A model generated the notes under the pieces. It had not been told where the DNA came from and ran no database searches. It saw only the letters and a list, made by a program, of their open reading frames with translations. Of a DNA stretch of 64,000 nt, positions 1 through 8,430 are shown piece after piece; position 1 is the stretch's first letter; every line of letters begins with the position of its first letter. The DNA comes from Ferrovibrio sp046297595 (GTDB lineage: Bacteria > Pseudomonadota > Alphaproteobacteria > Ferrovibrionales > Ferrovibrionaceae), in NCBI RefSeq assembly GCF_046297595.1, contig NZ_JBKBHT010000001.1, positions 806,001 through 870,000 of the forward strand. The letters are read 5' to 3'. The translations under genes were made by a program, and so were the position numbers.

Positions 1-678
1 CAGGCTCATGATAGTCGAGAGGAGGGTACAGGTGATGTAGAGATTCCGCATGCTGGGGAAGGTGACATAACGGAACTTCTGCAACCCGCTGGCCCCGTCC
101 ACATCGGCGGATTCATAGAGGTCTTTCGGGATCGCCAGCCGGCCGGCCAGCATGATCAGCGTCCAGAACGGCAGGTATTTCCAGATGTGGACCACACAGA
201 TCATGGCCAGACCGCTCCAACGGTCGAGCAGCCAGTTAGGTCCGTCTTCCAGCGTGAAACGGAAAATCAGCGAATTGATCATCCCCCATTCCGCATTCAG
301 CATCCAGCGGAAGGACAGGATGGTAGGAATAGAGGGAATCGCCCAGGGCAGGATGAAGATCACACTGAGCCAGCGGATCCAGCGTTGCTCATGCACAAAG
401 AAACCCGACAGCAGCAGCGCCAAAAACAACTTCAGGTTCACCGCCACACCAAGAAACACCGCCGTATTGACGATGGTGCGCAGGAAAATCGGATCGTCCC
501 ACAGACGCAGAAAACTTTTTGGATTACTGCCCAGGATAAGGCCGTAGCCCACCGGATAGATCACCAGCGCGAGGAACAGAACAATATAGGGGACCAGGAA
601 AATCAGACCCCAGGTTGCCTCTTGCGAGAGGCGGCCTGGGGCCTTTTCCCCGGCTTGCACGTCGGTAACTGCAACCAC
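1..678 (-). CDS. Sugar ABC transporter permease, MalF/UgpA type (3' part outside window)
   Basis: Inner-membrane permease subunit of a carbohydrate ABC importer. The reverse strand is open from about 678 to the window edge and encodes several hydrophobic helices. The EAA cytoplasmic loop that docks on the ATPase is visible (ESADVDGASGLQKF, followed by a proline). The start is uncertain: a stop lies just upstream in frame, and GTG codons at 678 and 660 are the available starts, with no clear ribosome binding site. It begins 24 bases after the binding-protein gene, so the two are cotranscribed. The second permease and the ATPase would be expected beyond position 1. The family is clear; the substrate can only be inferred from the sugar-acid genes next door. 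Confidence 0.85.
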   Translation of the reverse strand, partial: MVAVTDVQAGEKAPGRLSQEATWGLIFLVPYIVLFLALVIYPVGYGLILGSNPKSFLRLWDDPIFLRTIVNTAVFLGVAVNLKLFLALLLSGFFVHEQRWIRWLSVIFILPWAIPSIPTILSFRWMLNAEWGMINSLIFRFTLEDGPNWLLDRWSGLAMICVVHIWKYLPFWTLIMLAGRLAIPKDLYESADVDGASGLQKFRYVTFPSMRNLYITCTLLSTIMSL

Positions 679-702
679 GACGATCAGCCGCTACTTACAA
701 CG

Positions 703-2082
703 TCAGCCTTCGACGAGCTGCTTGATGCGGGCGAACATCTCGTCCACAGCCTGCTCGGGCGAAACCTTGTCCTGCACCACCCGCGACATCGCGCGACCCC
801 AGACATTCTCTGCATTCACCGTGGTGAACTTGTAGTTATAGACGAACTGGAACGGCACGGTGGGCTGCTTCACGAACTGCTGGTAGACGTTCTTGCGATG
901 CTGATCTTCCTGCCAGAAGGGGCGTTCCGCCGCTTCCTTGGTCACCGGGAACCAGCGGCCGAGCGAGCCTTCCGTATACGGGATCAGGTTCTCGGGCTGG
1001 GACAGGAAGGCGAGGAACTCCTTGCCCCGCTTCTTGTTCGGCGCATCGGCGAACACCACGGCCAGCTTGATCGACACCAGGTTGGGCAACGGCTTGCCAT
1101 CGGGCTTGGCGGGCCAGTTGGTGGTGCGGATCAGGTCGTAGTAATTGACCTTGGCCTGCGCACGATCCTTCTCCTCCTTGGCATTCATCATGTCGTCCAT
1201 GTGTTTGCCGGGCAGCGAGATGGTCGCGTTATGCGTCATCGGGGTGGTCTTGTTATGGAAGGCCACGTTGTTGTCGACATCCTTCCACGACAGCGAACCG
1301 GGCGGCGTGCAGCCCTTGATCACGATATCCGTGTAGTCCTTCAGCGCGGCAACCATGCCGGCCTTGACCTTCGGATCGTTGATCAGCAGCTTGCCGTCCT
1401 TGTCGACCGGCGAGGCGTCATACGCATTCACGTAAGACAGGAAGCTGAAGAAGGTGTCGGAAGCTTCCACCGAGGAGGGATGTCCGATACCGTAGACGCG
1501 CTTGCCCTTGGCACGCAAAGCCGGCTGCACCTTGTCGCACCAGAAGGACCAGTAGCCCTTCCAATCCTTCGGAATGTCGCTTTCCTTGAAACCGGCATCC
1601 TCGACCATGTCTTTCCAGTAATTGGCGTGCATGGTCTGCTGATAGATTGGCATGCCGTAATAGGCGCGCTTGCCGCCCGGTCCCTGCAGGAAGGCAGTGT
1701 CCAGCACGCCAGGCAGGAACTTATCCTTGTTCGGCGTGATGATGTCGGAGAGATCCTCCAACTTGCCTTCATAGGCCCACTTGCCGGCCGTGCGGAAATC
1801 GAAGGTCCAGCCAAAAGCGGCATCGGGCGGCGACTTGGCTTCGACGGCCGACACCGATTTGGTGATTATGTCTTCCACGCCGAACAGGCTGAGTTCGACC
1901 TTCACACCGGTCTTCTGCTGGAAACGCTCGATCACCGCGTTCAGCGCGGTATCCTCGGCGGGATAAAACCCCTTGTTGAACCAGATGGTGAGTTTTTCCT
2001 GCGCCAGTGCCGGTGTGGCACCGGCCAGTACGGCGGCGGCGACTACCCACCCCGCGGTTTTACGCATGGCTGACTTACGCAT
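703..2082 (-). CDS. Carbohydrate ABC transporter substrate-binding protein
   Basis: Periplasmic solute-binding protein of the CUT1 (family 1) extracellular sugar-binding type, 459 residues. It starts with a Sec signal peptide: a basic N-terminus, then a hydrophobic stretch ending in ATPALA-Q. The ATG at 2082 is chosen over upstream codons because GGGAGG lies eight bases before it and the signal peptide begins there. The mature protein has the extended family features, including a TIWFNKGF start and aromatic residues likely to stack on sugar rings. It is the first gene of the transporter unit, followed by the permease. A CTGATATATCAG-like operator lies 80 bases upstream, so transport is probably controlled by the GntR regulator at 4976-5683. 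The ligand is not known. Confidence 0.9.
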   Translation of the reverse strand: MRKSAMRKTAGWVVAAAVLAGATPALAQEKLTIWFNKGFYPAEDTALNAVIERFQQKTGVKVELSLFGVEDIITKSVSAVEAKSPPDAAFGWTFDFRTAGKWAYEGKLEDLSDIITPNKDKFLPGVLDTAFLQGPGGKRAYYGMPIYQQTMHANYWKDMVEDAGFKESDIPKDWKGYWSFWCDKVQPALRAKGKRVYGIGHPSSVEASDTFFSFLSYVNAYDASPVDKDGKLLINDPKVKAGMVAALKDYTDIVIKGCTPPGSLSWKDVDNNVAFHNKTTPMTHNATISLPGKHMDDMMNAKEEKDRAQAKVNYYDLIRTTNWPAKPDGKPLPNLVSIKLAVVFADAPNKKRGKEFLAFLSQPENLIPYTEGSLGRWFPVTKEAAERPFWQEDQHRKNVYQQFVKQPTVPFQFVYNYKFTTVNAENVWGRAMSRVVQDKVSPEQAVDEMFARIKQLVEG

Positions 2083-2161
2083 TTTTTTATTCCTCCCTGC
2101 CTGACCCGTTGTGGGTTTTTTGTGTCGGTTTTCAATGCGACGTGGCACACCTTCGTAGCAT

Positions 2162-2173
2162 CTCATATATCAG
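2162..2173. promoter_or_regulatory. GntR-type operator, copy 1 (CTCATATATCAG)
   Basis: A twelve-base near-palindrome that differs at one base from the perfect copy at 10618-10629. It lies 80 bases before the binding-protein start codon, in a 190-base gap that otherwise shows nothing. Its recurrence only in front of the units of this catabolic locus argues for a specific operator. Confidence 0.65.
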
Positions 2174-2272
2174 TCTAGCCAGCACAAAATCGCCTGCCAA
2201 GCCCTGATTCCTTCGACTTAGAGCTGACGCGTACTTGTTGCTCAGCGATACATGCGCTGCTTGCGTGCCTGT

Positions 2273-4057
2273 TCAGTGATTATGCCGCGGCACACCAAAA
2301 GTTTCGGCAATACGCTGATATCCCGTGGCAAAATCCAGGCAACCGCCTGTGGACAATTGTCCGACATAGCGGCGCTGCAATTCCTGCCATGGCGTCTGGT
2401 TCACCAGTTGCGGGGACTTCCAGGCCTTACGCCTTTTCTCCAGTTCTTCACTGGAGATCATGATATCCGCTTTACGCTTGGCCAGGTCGATGCGGATTCG
2501 ATCCCCCGTCTTCAGCAGCGCGAGTCCACCGCCGACCGCAGCCTCAGGCGAGGCATTGAGGATCGACGGACTGGCCGAAGTGCCGCTCTGGCGGCCATCG
2601 CCGATGCAGGGCAACAGGTTGATGCCCTGCTTCACCAGACGATCCGGCGGCAGCATGTTCACCACTTCCGCCGCACCCGGATAGCCAACAGGGCCGGTAT
2701 TGCGGATCACCAGGATACTGTTTTCGTCGATCGGCAGGGCTGGATCATTGATCCGGGCGTGATAATCCTCCGGCCCTTCGAACACGATGGCGGTACCCTC
2801 AAAAGCATCGGGATCACCCGGTCGTTCCAAGTATTGGCGGCGGAATTCTGCCGAGATCACTGAAGTTTTCATTACCGCCGAATCGAACAACGTACCCGAC
2901 AACACGGCGAAACCGGCCTCAGGCAGCAGCGGCTGGGCGTACGGCCGGATCACGTCGCGATCCTCGCAGACCGCATCCTTCACGTTCTCGCCCATGGTGC
3001 GGCCATTCACCGTGATGACATCGGCATGCAGCTTGCCGGCTTCCAGCAGCTCGCGCATCACCACAGGCACACCACCGGCGCGGTGGAAACCCTCACCCAG
3101 ATGCGCGCCTGCGGGCATGCAGTTCACCAGCAGCGGGATGTGATAGCCCACCTTGTCCCAGTCCTTCACATCCAATTCCACGCCCATATGCCGGGCGATG
3201 GCATTCAGATGCGGCGGGCAGTTGGTGGAGGCGCCCAGCGCGCTGGCCGCCACGATGGCATTCTCGAAGGCCTTGCGCGTCATGATCTTAGAGGGTCGCA
3301 GGTCCTCATGCACGATTTCCACCGCACGCCGGCCGGTCTCGTAGGCCATCTGGGCGCGTTCGCGGTACGGCGCCGGGATAGAAGCGCAGCCTGGCAGCGA
3401 CATGCCCAGGGCCTCGGCCATGCTGTTCATGGAAAGCGCCGTGCCCATGGTGTTGCAATGGCCCGGGCTGGGCGCGGAAGAAGCCACCATGGCCAGGAAC
3501 TCGTCGTAATTGATGCGGCCGGCAGCCAGCTCCTGACGCGCATACCAGATCACCGTGCCCGAACCGGCCAACTGGCCCTTATACCAGCCATCCAGCATCG
3601 GTCCGCCCGACAGCACGATGGCTGGGATGTCCACCGTGGCAGCGGCCATCAGCATGCCCGGCGTCGTCTTGTCGCAACCGGTAGTGAGCACCACACCATC
3701 AAGCGGATAGGAATAGAGCAGTTCCGCCAGGCCGAGATAAAGCAGGTTGCGGTCCAGCGCCGCCGTCGGGCGCTTGCCGGTTTCCTGAATCGGATGGGTT
3801 GGAAACTCGAAAGGAATGCCGCCGGCATCGCGAATGCCATCGCGCACACGCTTGGCCAGCTCGATATGGTGGCGGTTGCATGGCGACAGGTCGCTGCCCG
3901 ACTGGGCAATGCCGATGATCGGCTTGCCGCCACGCAGTTCGGCCAGCGTCAGGCCGAAATTGAGGTAGCGTTCCAGATACAGTGCCGTCATGCCGGGATC
4001 ATGCGGGTTGTCGAACCATTCCCGGCTGCGCAGCGTTTTTTTCTTCTTCTCGGTCAT
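2273..4057 (-). CDS. IlvD/Edd family sugar-acid dehydratase
   Basis: Iron-sulfur dehydratase of 594 residues that converts an aldonic acid to its 2-keto-3-deoxy derivative. The three cysteines that bind the cluster in the arabinonate/xylonate dehydratase branch are visible at about 60 (DLSPC), 128 (TTGCDKT) and 201 (SPGHCNTMG), and the length fits that branch better than dihydroxy-acid dehydratase IlvD. It lies 27 bases downstream of the EamA gene and is probably the last gene of the gntR-eamA-dehydratase unit. The kinase at 5824 would act on a 2-keto-3-deoxy acid, its likely product. The family is secure; L-arabonate, D-xylonate, gluconate or galactonate cannot be distinguished by reading. 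Confidence 0.9.
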   Translation of the reverse strand: MTEKKKKTLRSREWFDNPHDPGMTALYLERYLNFGLTLAELRGGKPIIGIAQSGSDLSPCNRHHIELAKRVRDGIRDAGGIPFEFPTHPIQETGKRPTAALDRNLLYLGLAELLYSYPLDGVVLTTGCDKTTPGMLMAAATVDIPAIVLSGGPMLDGWYKGQLAGSGTVIWYARQELAAGRINYDEFLAMVASSAPSPGHCNTMGTALSMNSMAEALGMSLPGCASIPAPYRERAQMAYETGRRAVEIVHEDLRPSKIMTRKAFENAIVAASALGASTNCPPHLNAIARHMGVELDVKDWDKVGYHIPLLVNCMPAGAHLGEGFHRAGGVPVVMRELLEAGKLHADVITVNGRTMGENVKDAVCEDRDVIRPYAQPLLPEAGFAVLSGTLFDSAVMKTSVISAEFRRQYLERPGDPDAFEGTAIVFEGPEDYHARINDPALPIDENSILVIRNTGPVGYPGAAEVVNMLPPDRLVKQGINLLPCIGDGRQSGTSASPSILNASPEAAVGGGLALLKTGDRIRIDLAKRKADIMISSEELEKRRKAWKSPQLVNQTPWQELQRRYVGQLSTGGCLDFATGYQRIAETFGVPRHNH

Positions 4058-4083
4058 TGCTTCACTCCCTCAACGCGGTATCG

Positions 4084-4968
4084 CTAGGCTGGCCTGACCA
4101 GCCGCTCGCGATGCAGAACAAACAGGCCGCTGGCGACGATGATGCCGGCACCGACAAGCATCGGCATGGTCGGCAGGTCGGCGAAGAACAGCCAGCCGAG
4201 CAGGATCGCCCAGAGCAGCGAGGTATAGGTATAGGGTACCACCACGGCGGCGGGCGCCAGCCGCAGGGCTTGGTTCATGCTCATATGCGCCAGCGTCGCC
4301 ACCACCCCGATCAATGCCAGATAGGCAATATCCAGCATGCCTACCGGCGACCAGCCCCAGGGCAGGGTCAGCAGCCCCGCCGCGCCAACGGCCAGCGTGT
4401 GATAGACGATCAGCGACAACGCGCCGGTCGAGCGCAGCTTGCGCGTGGCGATCATCATCAGGGCATAGGCCAGGCTGCCGGCCAGCGCGATCAACGCCGG
4501 CGCCGTGAAGACACCCGCCTGCGGCTGCAGCACCAGCAGAACGCCACCGAAGCCCACCGCCACGGCGATGCCGCGCCACCAGCCGACGGTCTCGCCCAGC
4601 AATGGGATGGCCAGCACAGTGACGATCAGCGGCGTAGCCTGATACACCGCCATCACATCGGCCAACGGCAGATGCCGCACGGCGAGGTAGAAGCACGCCA
4701 CTTCCGCCACGATCAATGCCAGGCGAATGGCGTGCCGGCCGGGCTGTTCCAGTAAAAAGACCTGGCGCCAGCCGGCGCGGTGGACCATCGGCAGCAGGAT
4801 CGCCAATGCGGCAGCGGAACGGATGAACAGCAACTGGCCAACGGCCACGCTGGCCACCATCCATTTGCCCAGCGCATCGTTGAAGGTGAACAGCGCGGTG
4901 CCCAGCAACATGAACAGGATACCGCGCCAATGGCCGGCCTCCTGTTGTATAGGCGCGGCATCGGCCAT
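4084..4968 (-). CDS. EamA/DMT-family transporter
   Basis: Drug/metabolite-transporter superfamily protein of about 294 residues with ten hydrophobic segments in two EamA repeats, roughly residues 15-145 and 150-285. It belongs to the RhaT/EamA-like group often encoded beside sugar-acid genes. The ATG at 4968 lies seven bases after the stop of the GntR gene, which suggests translational coupling; an in-frame ATG at 5001 inside the regulator is less likely. Its role here may be export of an intermediate or import of the acid; direction and substrate are not shown by sequence. Confidence 0.85.
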   Translation of the reverse strand: MADAAPIQQEAGHWRGILFMLLGTALFTFNDALGKWMVASVAVGQLLFIRSAAALAILLPMVHRAGWRQVFLLEQPGRHAIRLALIVAEVACFYLAVRHLPLADVMAVYQATPLIVTVLAIPLLGETVGWWRGIAVAVGFGGVLLVLQPQAGVFTAPALIALAGSLAYALMMIATRKLRSTGALSLIVYHTLAVGAAGLLTLPWGWSPVGMLDIAYLALIGVVATLAHMSMNQALRLAPAAVVVPYTYTSLLWAILLGWLFFADLPTMPMLVGAGIIVASGLFVLHRERLVRPA

Positions 4969-4975
4969 GCTGCGT

Positions 4976-5683
4976 TCAGCCACTCTTGCGCTCCCGGCCA
5001 CGCGCCTGTTCCTGCAGGATGATCTGATAATCGCGGGAGGCCGCGCGGATATGCACGCCGAGCAGGTTCAAGGCCTTGGTCCGCTCGCGGGCTTTGAGCA
5101 GTTTCACGATATTCTGGTGTTCGGCAAGCGAGTCGCCCACCGTGCGCTCTTTCGATGTGACGCTGGCACGCAAAGCCTGGATCTTCATTTCGAGCTGCTG
5201 ATGCGCCAGCGTCAGGAAGCGGTTGTTGGCGCGGGCCAGAATATGACGATGATATTCGGTATCCAGTCGGCGATAGGCAGGAATGTCGCCATCTGCAATG
5301 GCCTTGGCCATGCGCTTGACATTCTGCTCCAGCGCATCGACCAGCCCAGCCTCGTCATTGGTTAGCGCATCGCGCAGGGCCGCACTTTCCAGGATGACGC
5401 GATACTGGCACATCTCGGCCGCTTCGTCGGGTTCCAGCGAAAAAACGAAACTGCCGCGTTGCGGCTGGATGTCGACCAGTCCCTCCAGCTTGAGCTGCAG
5501 CAGGGCCTCGCGTACCGGCGTCTTGGAAATACCGAGCTGGGCGGCCAGCACATTTTCCGACAGCGCCTCGCCGAGCATCAGTTCGCCATTGGTGATCCGG
5601 TTGCGGACGTGGTCCTTCACCAACTCGGTGAGGGATTTCGGGCGCTCCAGCCGGGTGGAGCGAACCGCACTGTTCTTTGCCAT
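4976..5683 (-). CDS. GntR-family regulator, FCD (FadR-type) subfamily
   Basis: Transcription regulator of 235 residues. The winged-helix GntR DNA-binding domain occupies residues 15-80 (LGISKTPVREAL recognition helix). The FCD ligand domain follows with candidate metal ligands D141, H145, H189 and H211, typical of members that sense carboxylic acids. The ATG at 5683 follows a purine-rich AGGAAAAAGG; an upstream in-frame ATG at 5743 would place translated sequence next to the operator. It is transcribed away from the kinase gene, and the palindrome at 5752-5763 lies between them, so autoregulation is likely. Three matching sites in the locus make it the best candidate controller of the whole catabolic set. 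Confidence 0.92.
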   Translation of the reverse strand: MAKNSAVRSTRLERPKSLTELVKDHVRNRITNGELMLGEALSENVLAAQLGISKTPVREALLQLKLEGLVDIQPQRGSFVFSLEPDEAAEMCQYRVILESAALRDALTNDEAGLVDALEQNVKRMAKAIADGDIPAYRRLDTEYHRHILARANNRFLTLAHQQLEMKIQALRASVTSKERTVGDSLAEHQNIVKLLKARERTKALNLLGVHIRAASRDYQIILQEQARGRERKSG

Positions 5684-5751
5684 GACGGCCTGACCTTTTT
5701 CCTGCCTTTCCAGCACCGTAGCAGCGGGCCCCGGCAGCCTCAAGATAATAT

Positions 5752-5763
5752 CTGATATGTCAG
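5752..5763. promoter_or_regulatory. GntR-type operator, copy 2 (CTGATATGTCAG)
   Basis: A one-mismatch palindrome between the divergent GntR gene (start 5683) and kinase gene (start 5824). It shares the flanking TTGG with the copy at 10618, giving a longer match than the palindrome alone. It is placed to control both directions. Confidence 0.7.
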
Positions 5764-5823
5764 TTGGCTTGCTCGCGCGGCCAGTCTCGGCTAGGAAGGA
5801 CCGGACAGGAGGCTGTTGCGATT

Positions 5824-6771
5824 ATGGGATGCGATATTCTCTGTCTCGGCGAAGCCATGGTGGAATTCAACCAGACCGCCGGGACAAACAGCGACCAGTA
5901 TCTGCGCGGCTTTGGTGGCGATACCTCGAACTGCGCGATTGCCGCGGCCCGCCAGGGCGCCCATGCCGGCTACTGCACCCTGCTGGGCCGCGACCCCTTC
6001 GGCGATCTGCTGCTCGATCTGTGGCGCCAGGAGGGCGTGGACACCAGCACTGTCGGCCGCCGCGAGGATGCCGCTACGGCAATCTACTTCGTCACCCATA
6101 GCGAGCGCGGCCATACCTTCACGTATTACCGCAGGGACTCGGCGGCCAGCCGGATGACCCCCGCCGACCTGCCCGGCGACGCGCTGGAAGCCACCAGGAT
6201 ATTACATGTATCGGGCATCACGCTGGCGGTCAGCACCAGCATGCGCGATACGGCGATGGCGGCGATCGCGCGCATGCGCAAGGCCGGCCGGCAGGTATCC
6301 TTCGACACCAACCTGCGCCTGAAGCTCTGGCCGCTGGAAACCGCGCGCGAAGCCATCCATGCCGCATTGAAGCTTTCGGATATCGCCCTGCCCAGCCTGG
6401 AGGATGCGACGGCCCTAAGCGGCTTGAGCGAACCGGTGACAATCCTCGATTACTACCGCGCCATGGGCGTTCCGCTGGTGGTGCTGAAATGCGGCGCCGA
6501 CGGCGTGCTGATCGCCAATTCGGACGGTCGTTGGCGACTGCCCGGCCATCGTGTGCTGACGCTGGACGCCACCGGCGCCGGCGATTGCTTCGATGGCGCC
6601 TTCCTGGCCGAACTGGTGCGCGGCGCCAGTGCATTGGATGCCGCCAGCTATGCCAATGCAGCGGCCGCACTCACCACCATCGGCTACGGCGCGGTGGCGC
6701 CGATTCCGCGCCGCACTGCCGTCGAAGCCTACTTCCGCTCGGTTGGCCGCGCCGCGCCGGAACCATTCTGA
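5824..6771 (+). CDS. kdgK: PfkB-family sugar kinase, likely 2-keto-3-deoxygluconate kinase
   Basis: Ribokinase/PfkB-fold kinase of 315 residues that would phosphorylate a 2-keto-3-deoxy sugar acid such as KDG to KDPG. The N-terminal CLGEAMVEF, the glycine-rich GGDTSN segment and the C-terminal PfkB signature DATGAGDCFDGAF, with its catalytic aspartate, are all present. The ATG at 5824 is chosen because AGGAGG lies eleven bases upstream; an in-frame ATG at 5764 would overlap the operator. The gene is transcribed alone and converges with the FAH gene 15 bases away. KDG kinase is the closest reading, but 2-keto-3-deoxy-galactonate or other ketoacid kinases look similar. No KDPG aldolase gene is in the window. 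Confidence 0.82.
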   Translation: MGCDILCLGEAMVEFNQTAGTNSDQYLRGFGGDTSNCAIAAARQGAHAGYCTLLGRDPFGDLLLDLWRQEGVDTSTVGRREDAATAIYFVTHSERGHTFTYYRRDSAASRMTPADLPGDALEATRILHVSGITLAVSTSMRDTAMAAIARMRKAGRQVSFDTNLRLKLWPLETAREAIHAALKLSDIALPSLEDATALSGLSEPVTILDYYRAMGVPLVVLKCGADGVLIANSDGRWRLPGHRVLTLDATGAGDCFDGAFLAELVRGASALDAASYANAAAALTTIGYGAVAPIPRRTAVEAYFRSVGRAAPEPF

Positions 6772-6786
6772 TCCGGCGCAGTTGGT

Positions 6787-7635
6787 TCAGGCGCGATAAC
6801 TCCGCGCCGTCTGGCGCTGTTCACCCAGCCCCGCAATGCCAAGATGGATGGTGTCGCCATCCTTCAGATAGACTGGCGGCTTCTGTCCCATACCGACGCC
6901 CGGCGGTGTACCGGTGGAGATGATATCGCCCGGCTGCAGCGACATGAACTGGCTTAAGTAACTCACCAGATAACGCACCCCATAGACCATGGTCTTGGTC
7001 GACCCGTTCTGGAAACGCTTGCCATTCACGTCGCAGAACATGGCCAGGTCCTGCGGATCAGGCACCTCATCAGCGGTGACCAGCCACGGACCGATAGGCC
7101 CGAAACTATCGGCGCTCTTGCCCTTGGTCCATTGGCCATGACGCTCGGTCTGGAAGGCGCGTTCCGAGACGTCGTTGATCACGCAATAGCCGGCGACATG
7201 CTTCATGGCGTCGGCCTCGCTGACATAGCGCGCTTCGCTGCCGATCACCACGCCGAGTTCCACTTCCCAGTCAGTCTTCTGCGAATTCTTCGGAATGATC
7301 ACGTCGTCATTCGGTCCGGTGATCGCCGAGGTCGCCTTCATGAAGATGATCGGCTCGGGCGGCACGGTCGCACCGGTCTCGGCAGCATGATCGGAATAAT
7401 TCAGGCCGATGCAGATGAACTTGCCGACCCGGTTGACGCAGGGGCCCAGGCGCGGATTGCCCGGCACCGCTGGCAAAGCCATGGGATCGAGCGATTTCAG
7501 CTTGGCCAGTCCAGCCGGGGTCAGTGTGCTGCCGGCAATATCCGGCACCACGGTGGAGAGATCGCGGATGGTACCCGATGCATCGAGCAGGCCCGGCTTT
7601 TCCTGGCCCGTCGGGCCGTAGCGCAACAGTTTCAT
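6787..7635 (-). CDS. Fumarylacetoacetate hydrolase-family protein (diketo-acid hydrolase type)
   Basis: FAH-superfamily enzyme of 282 residues. It has the short N-terminal domain and the catalytic FAH domain from about residue 70 (FICIGLNYSDHAAE), with acidic metal ligands in the TDWEVELGVVIG segment and the STGTPPGVG loop. Close families include ureidoglycolate-lyase-like proteins and 2,4-diketo-3-deoxy-L-rhamnonate/fuconate hydrolase, which yields pyruvate and a hydroxyacid. The SDR gene 29 bases upstream is the usual partner in that non-phosphorylated pathway, which favours the diketo-acid reading. GGGAG precedes the ATG. It is the last gene of the operon starting at 10605. Confidence 0.85.
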   Translation of the reverse strand: MKLLRYGPTGQEKPGLLDASGTIRDLSTVVPDIAGSTLTPAGLAKLKSLDPMALPAVPGNPRLGPCVNRVGKFICIGLNYSDHAAETGATVPPEPIIFMKATSAITGPNDDVIIPKNSQKTDWEVELGVVIGSEARYVSEADAMKHVAGYCVINDVSERAFQTERHGQWTKGKSADSFGPIGPWLVTADEVPDPQDLAMFCDVNGKRFQNGSTKTMVYGVRYLVSYLSQFMSLQPGDIISTGTPPGVGMGQKPPVYLKDGDTIHLGIAGLGEQRQTARSYRA

Positions 7636-7664
7636 CGTCAGTCTCCCTGAATGTCAGCTAGGAA

Positions 7665-8414
7665 TCAGATCGACCAGCCACCGTCGATGACGTGGATGGT
7701 GCCTGTGGTGAAGGCGGATTCATCAGATGCGAGATATACCGCCAGCGCAGCGATCTCCTCGGCACTGCCAAGGCGGCCGAGTGGCTGGCGCGCCACGAAG
7801 CCGGCGCGGGCCTGCTCGACGCCACCCACGGCCGCGGCCTGCGCAGCGATACGGTCGTCCAACGAAGGCGTCTGGATCGTTCCCGGGCAGATCGCATTGG
7901 CGCGGATGCCCTGCTTGATGAAATCGATGGCCAGCGATTTGGTCAGACCAATCACGGCGGCTTTCGTGGTGCCGTAGACGAAGCGGTTCGGCGCACCTTT
8001 CACGGAGGAGCAGGCCGAGGACATGTTGACGATGGATCCGCCCTTGCCGCGCTCGATCATCGCCGGCAGCAGCGCCCGGGCTAGGCGGTACATCGCCCGC
8101 ACATTGAGGTCGAAGGAAAAATCCCAATCTTTCTCTTCTGTCTCAAGGATCGTGCCGTGATGCACGAAGCCGGCGCAGTTAAATAGGATGTCCACGGCCC
8201 CGACTTCGGCGGCGAACGCTGCAATGGCAGCCGGATCCATCACGTCAAGTCTGCGCGTGCGGATATTCGGCAGGCTGCCAAGCTCCTTCAGCTTGGCTTC
8301 ATTCAGATCGGTGGCGATTACCTTTGCTCCCTCGCGTGCGAATGCGATGGCCGAAGCACGACCGATACCCTGCGCGGCTGCGGTCACCACCGCCGTCTTG
8401 CCTTCCAGACGCAT
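7665..8414 (-). CDS. Short-chain dehydrogenase (2-keto-3-deoxy-L-fuconate dehydrogenase-like)
   Basis: Classical SDR of 249 residues, NAD(P)-dependent and cytosolic. The cofactor motif TAAAQGIG lies near residue 10, an acidic DLNE segment after beta-2 suggests NAD, and the catalytic serine (MSSA) and YGTTK motif are present. It resembles the BDH2/KDF dehydrogenase group, which oxidises the C4 hydroxyl of 2-keto-3-deoxy-6-deoxyhexonates. The ATG at 8414 is preceded by AGGAG at good spacing; upstream in-frame codons overlap the UxaA-like gene. With the FAH gene it could form an oxidise-then-hydrolyse pair. Substrate assignment is inference from family and neighbours. Confidence 0.87.
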   Translation of the reverse strand: MRLEGKTAVVTAAAQGIGRASAIAFAREGAKVIATDLNEAKLKELGSLPNIRTRRLDVMDPAAIAAFAAEVGAVDILFNCAGFVHHGTILETEEKDWDFSFDLNVRAMYRLARALLPAMIERGKGGSIVNMSSACSSVKGAPNRFVYGTTKAAVIGLTKSLAIDFIKQGIRANAICPGTIQTPSLDDRIAAQAAAVGGVEQARAGFVARQPLGRLGSAEEIAALAVYLASDESAFTTGTIHVIDGGWSI

Positions 8415-8430
8415 GCTGTCTCCTGCTGCT

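Noticed and set aside
187..2073. Long forward ORF (628 residues) opposite the permease and binding-protein genes
   Set aside because: The reverse strand encodes clear ABC transporter proteins with a signal peptide and ribosome binding site; the forward product is low in family likeness and rich in His/Arg/Gln, as expected of a high-GC antisense frame.
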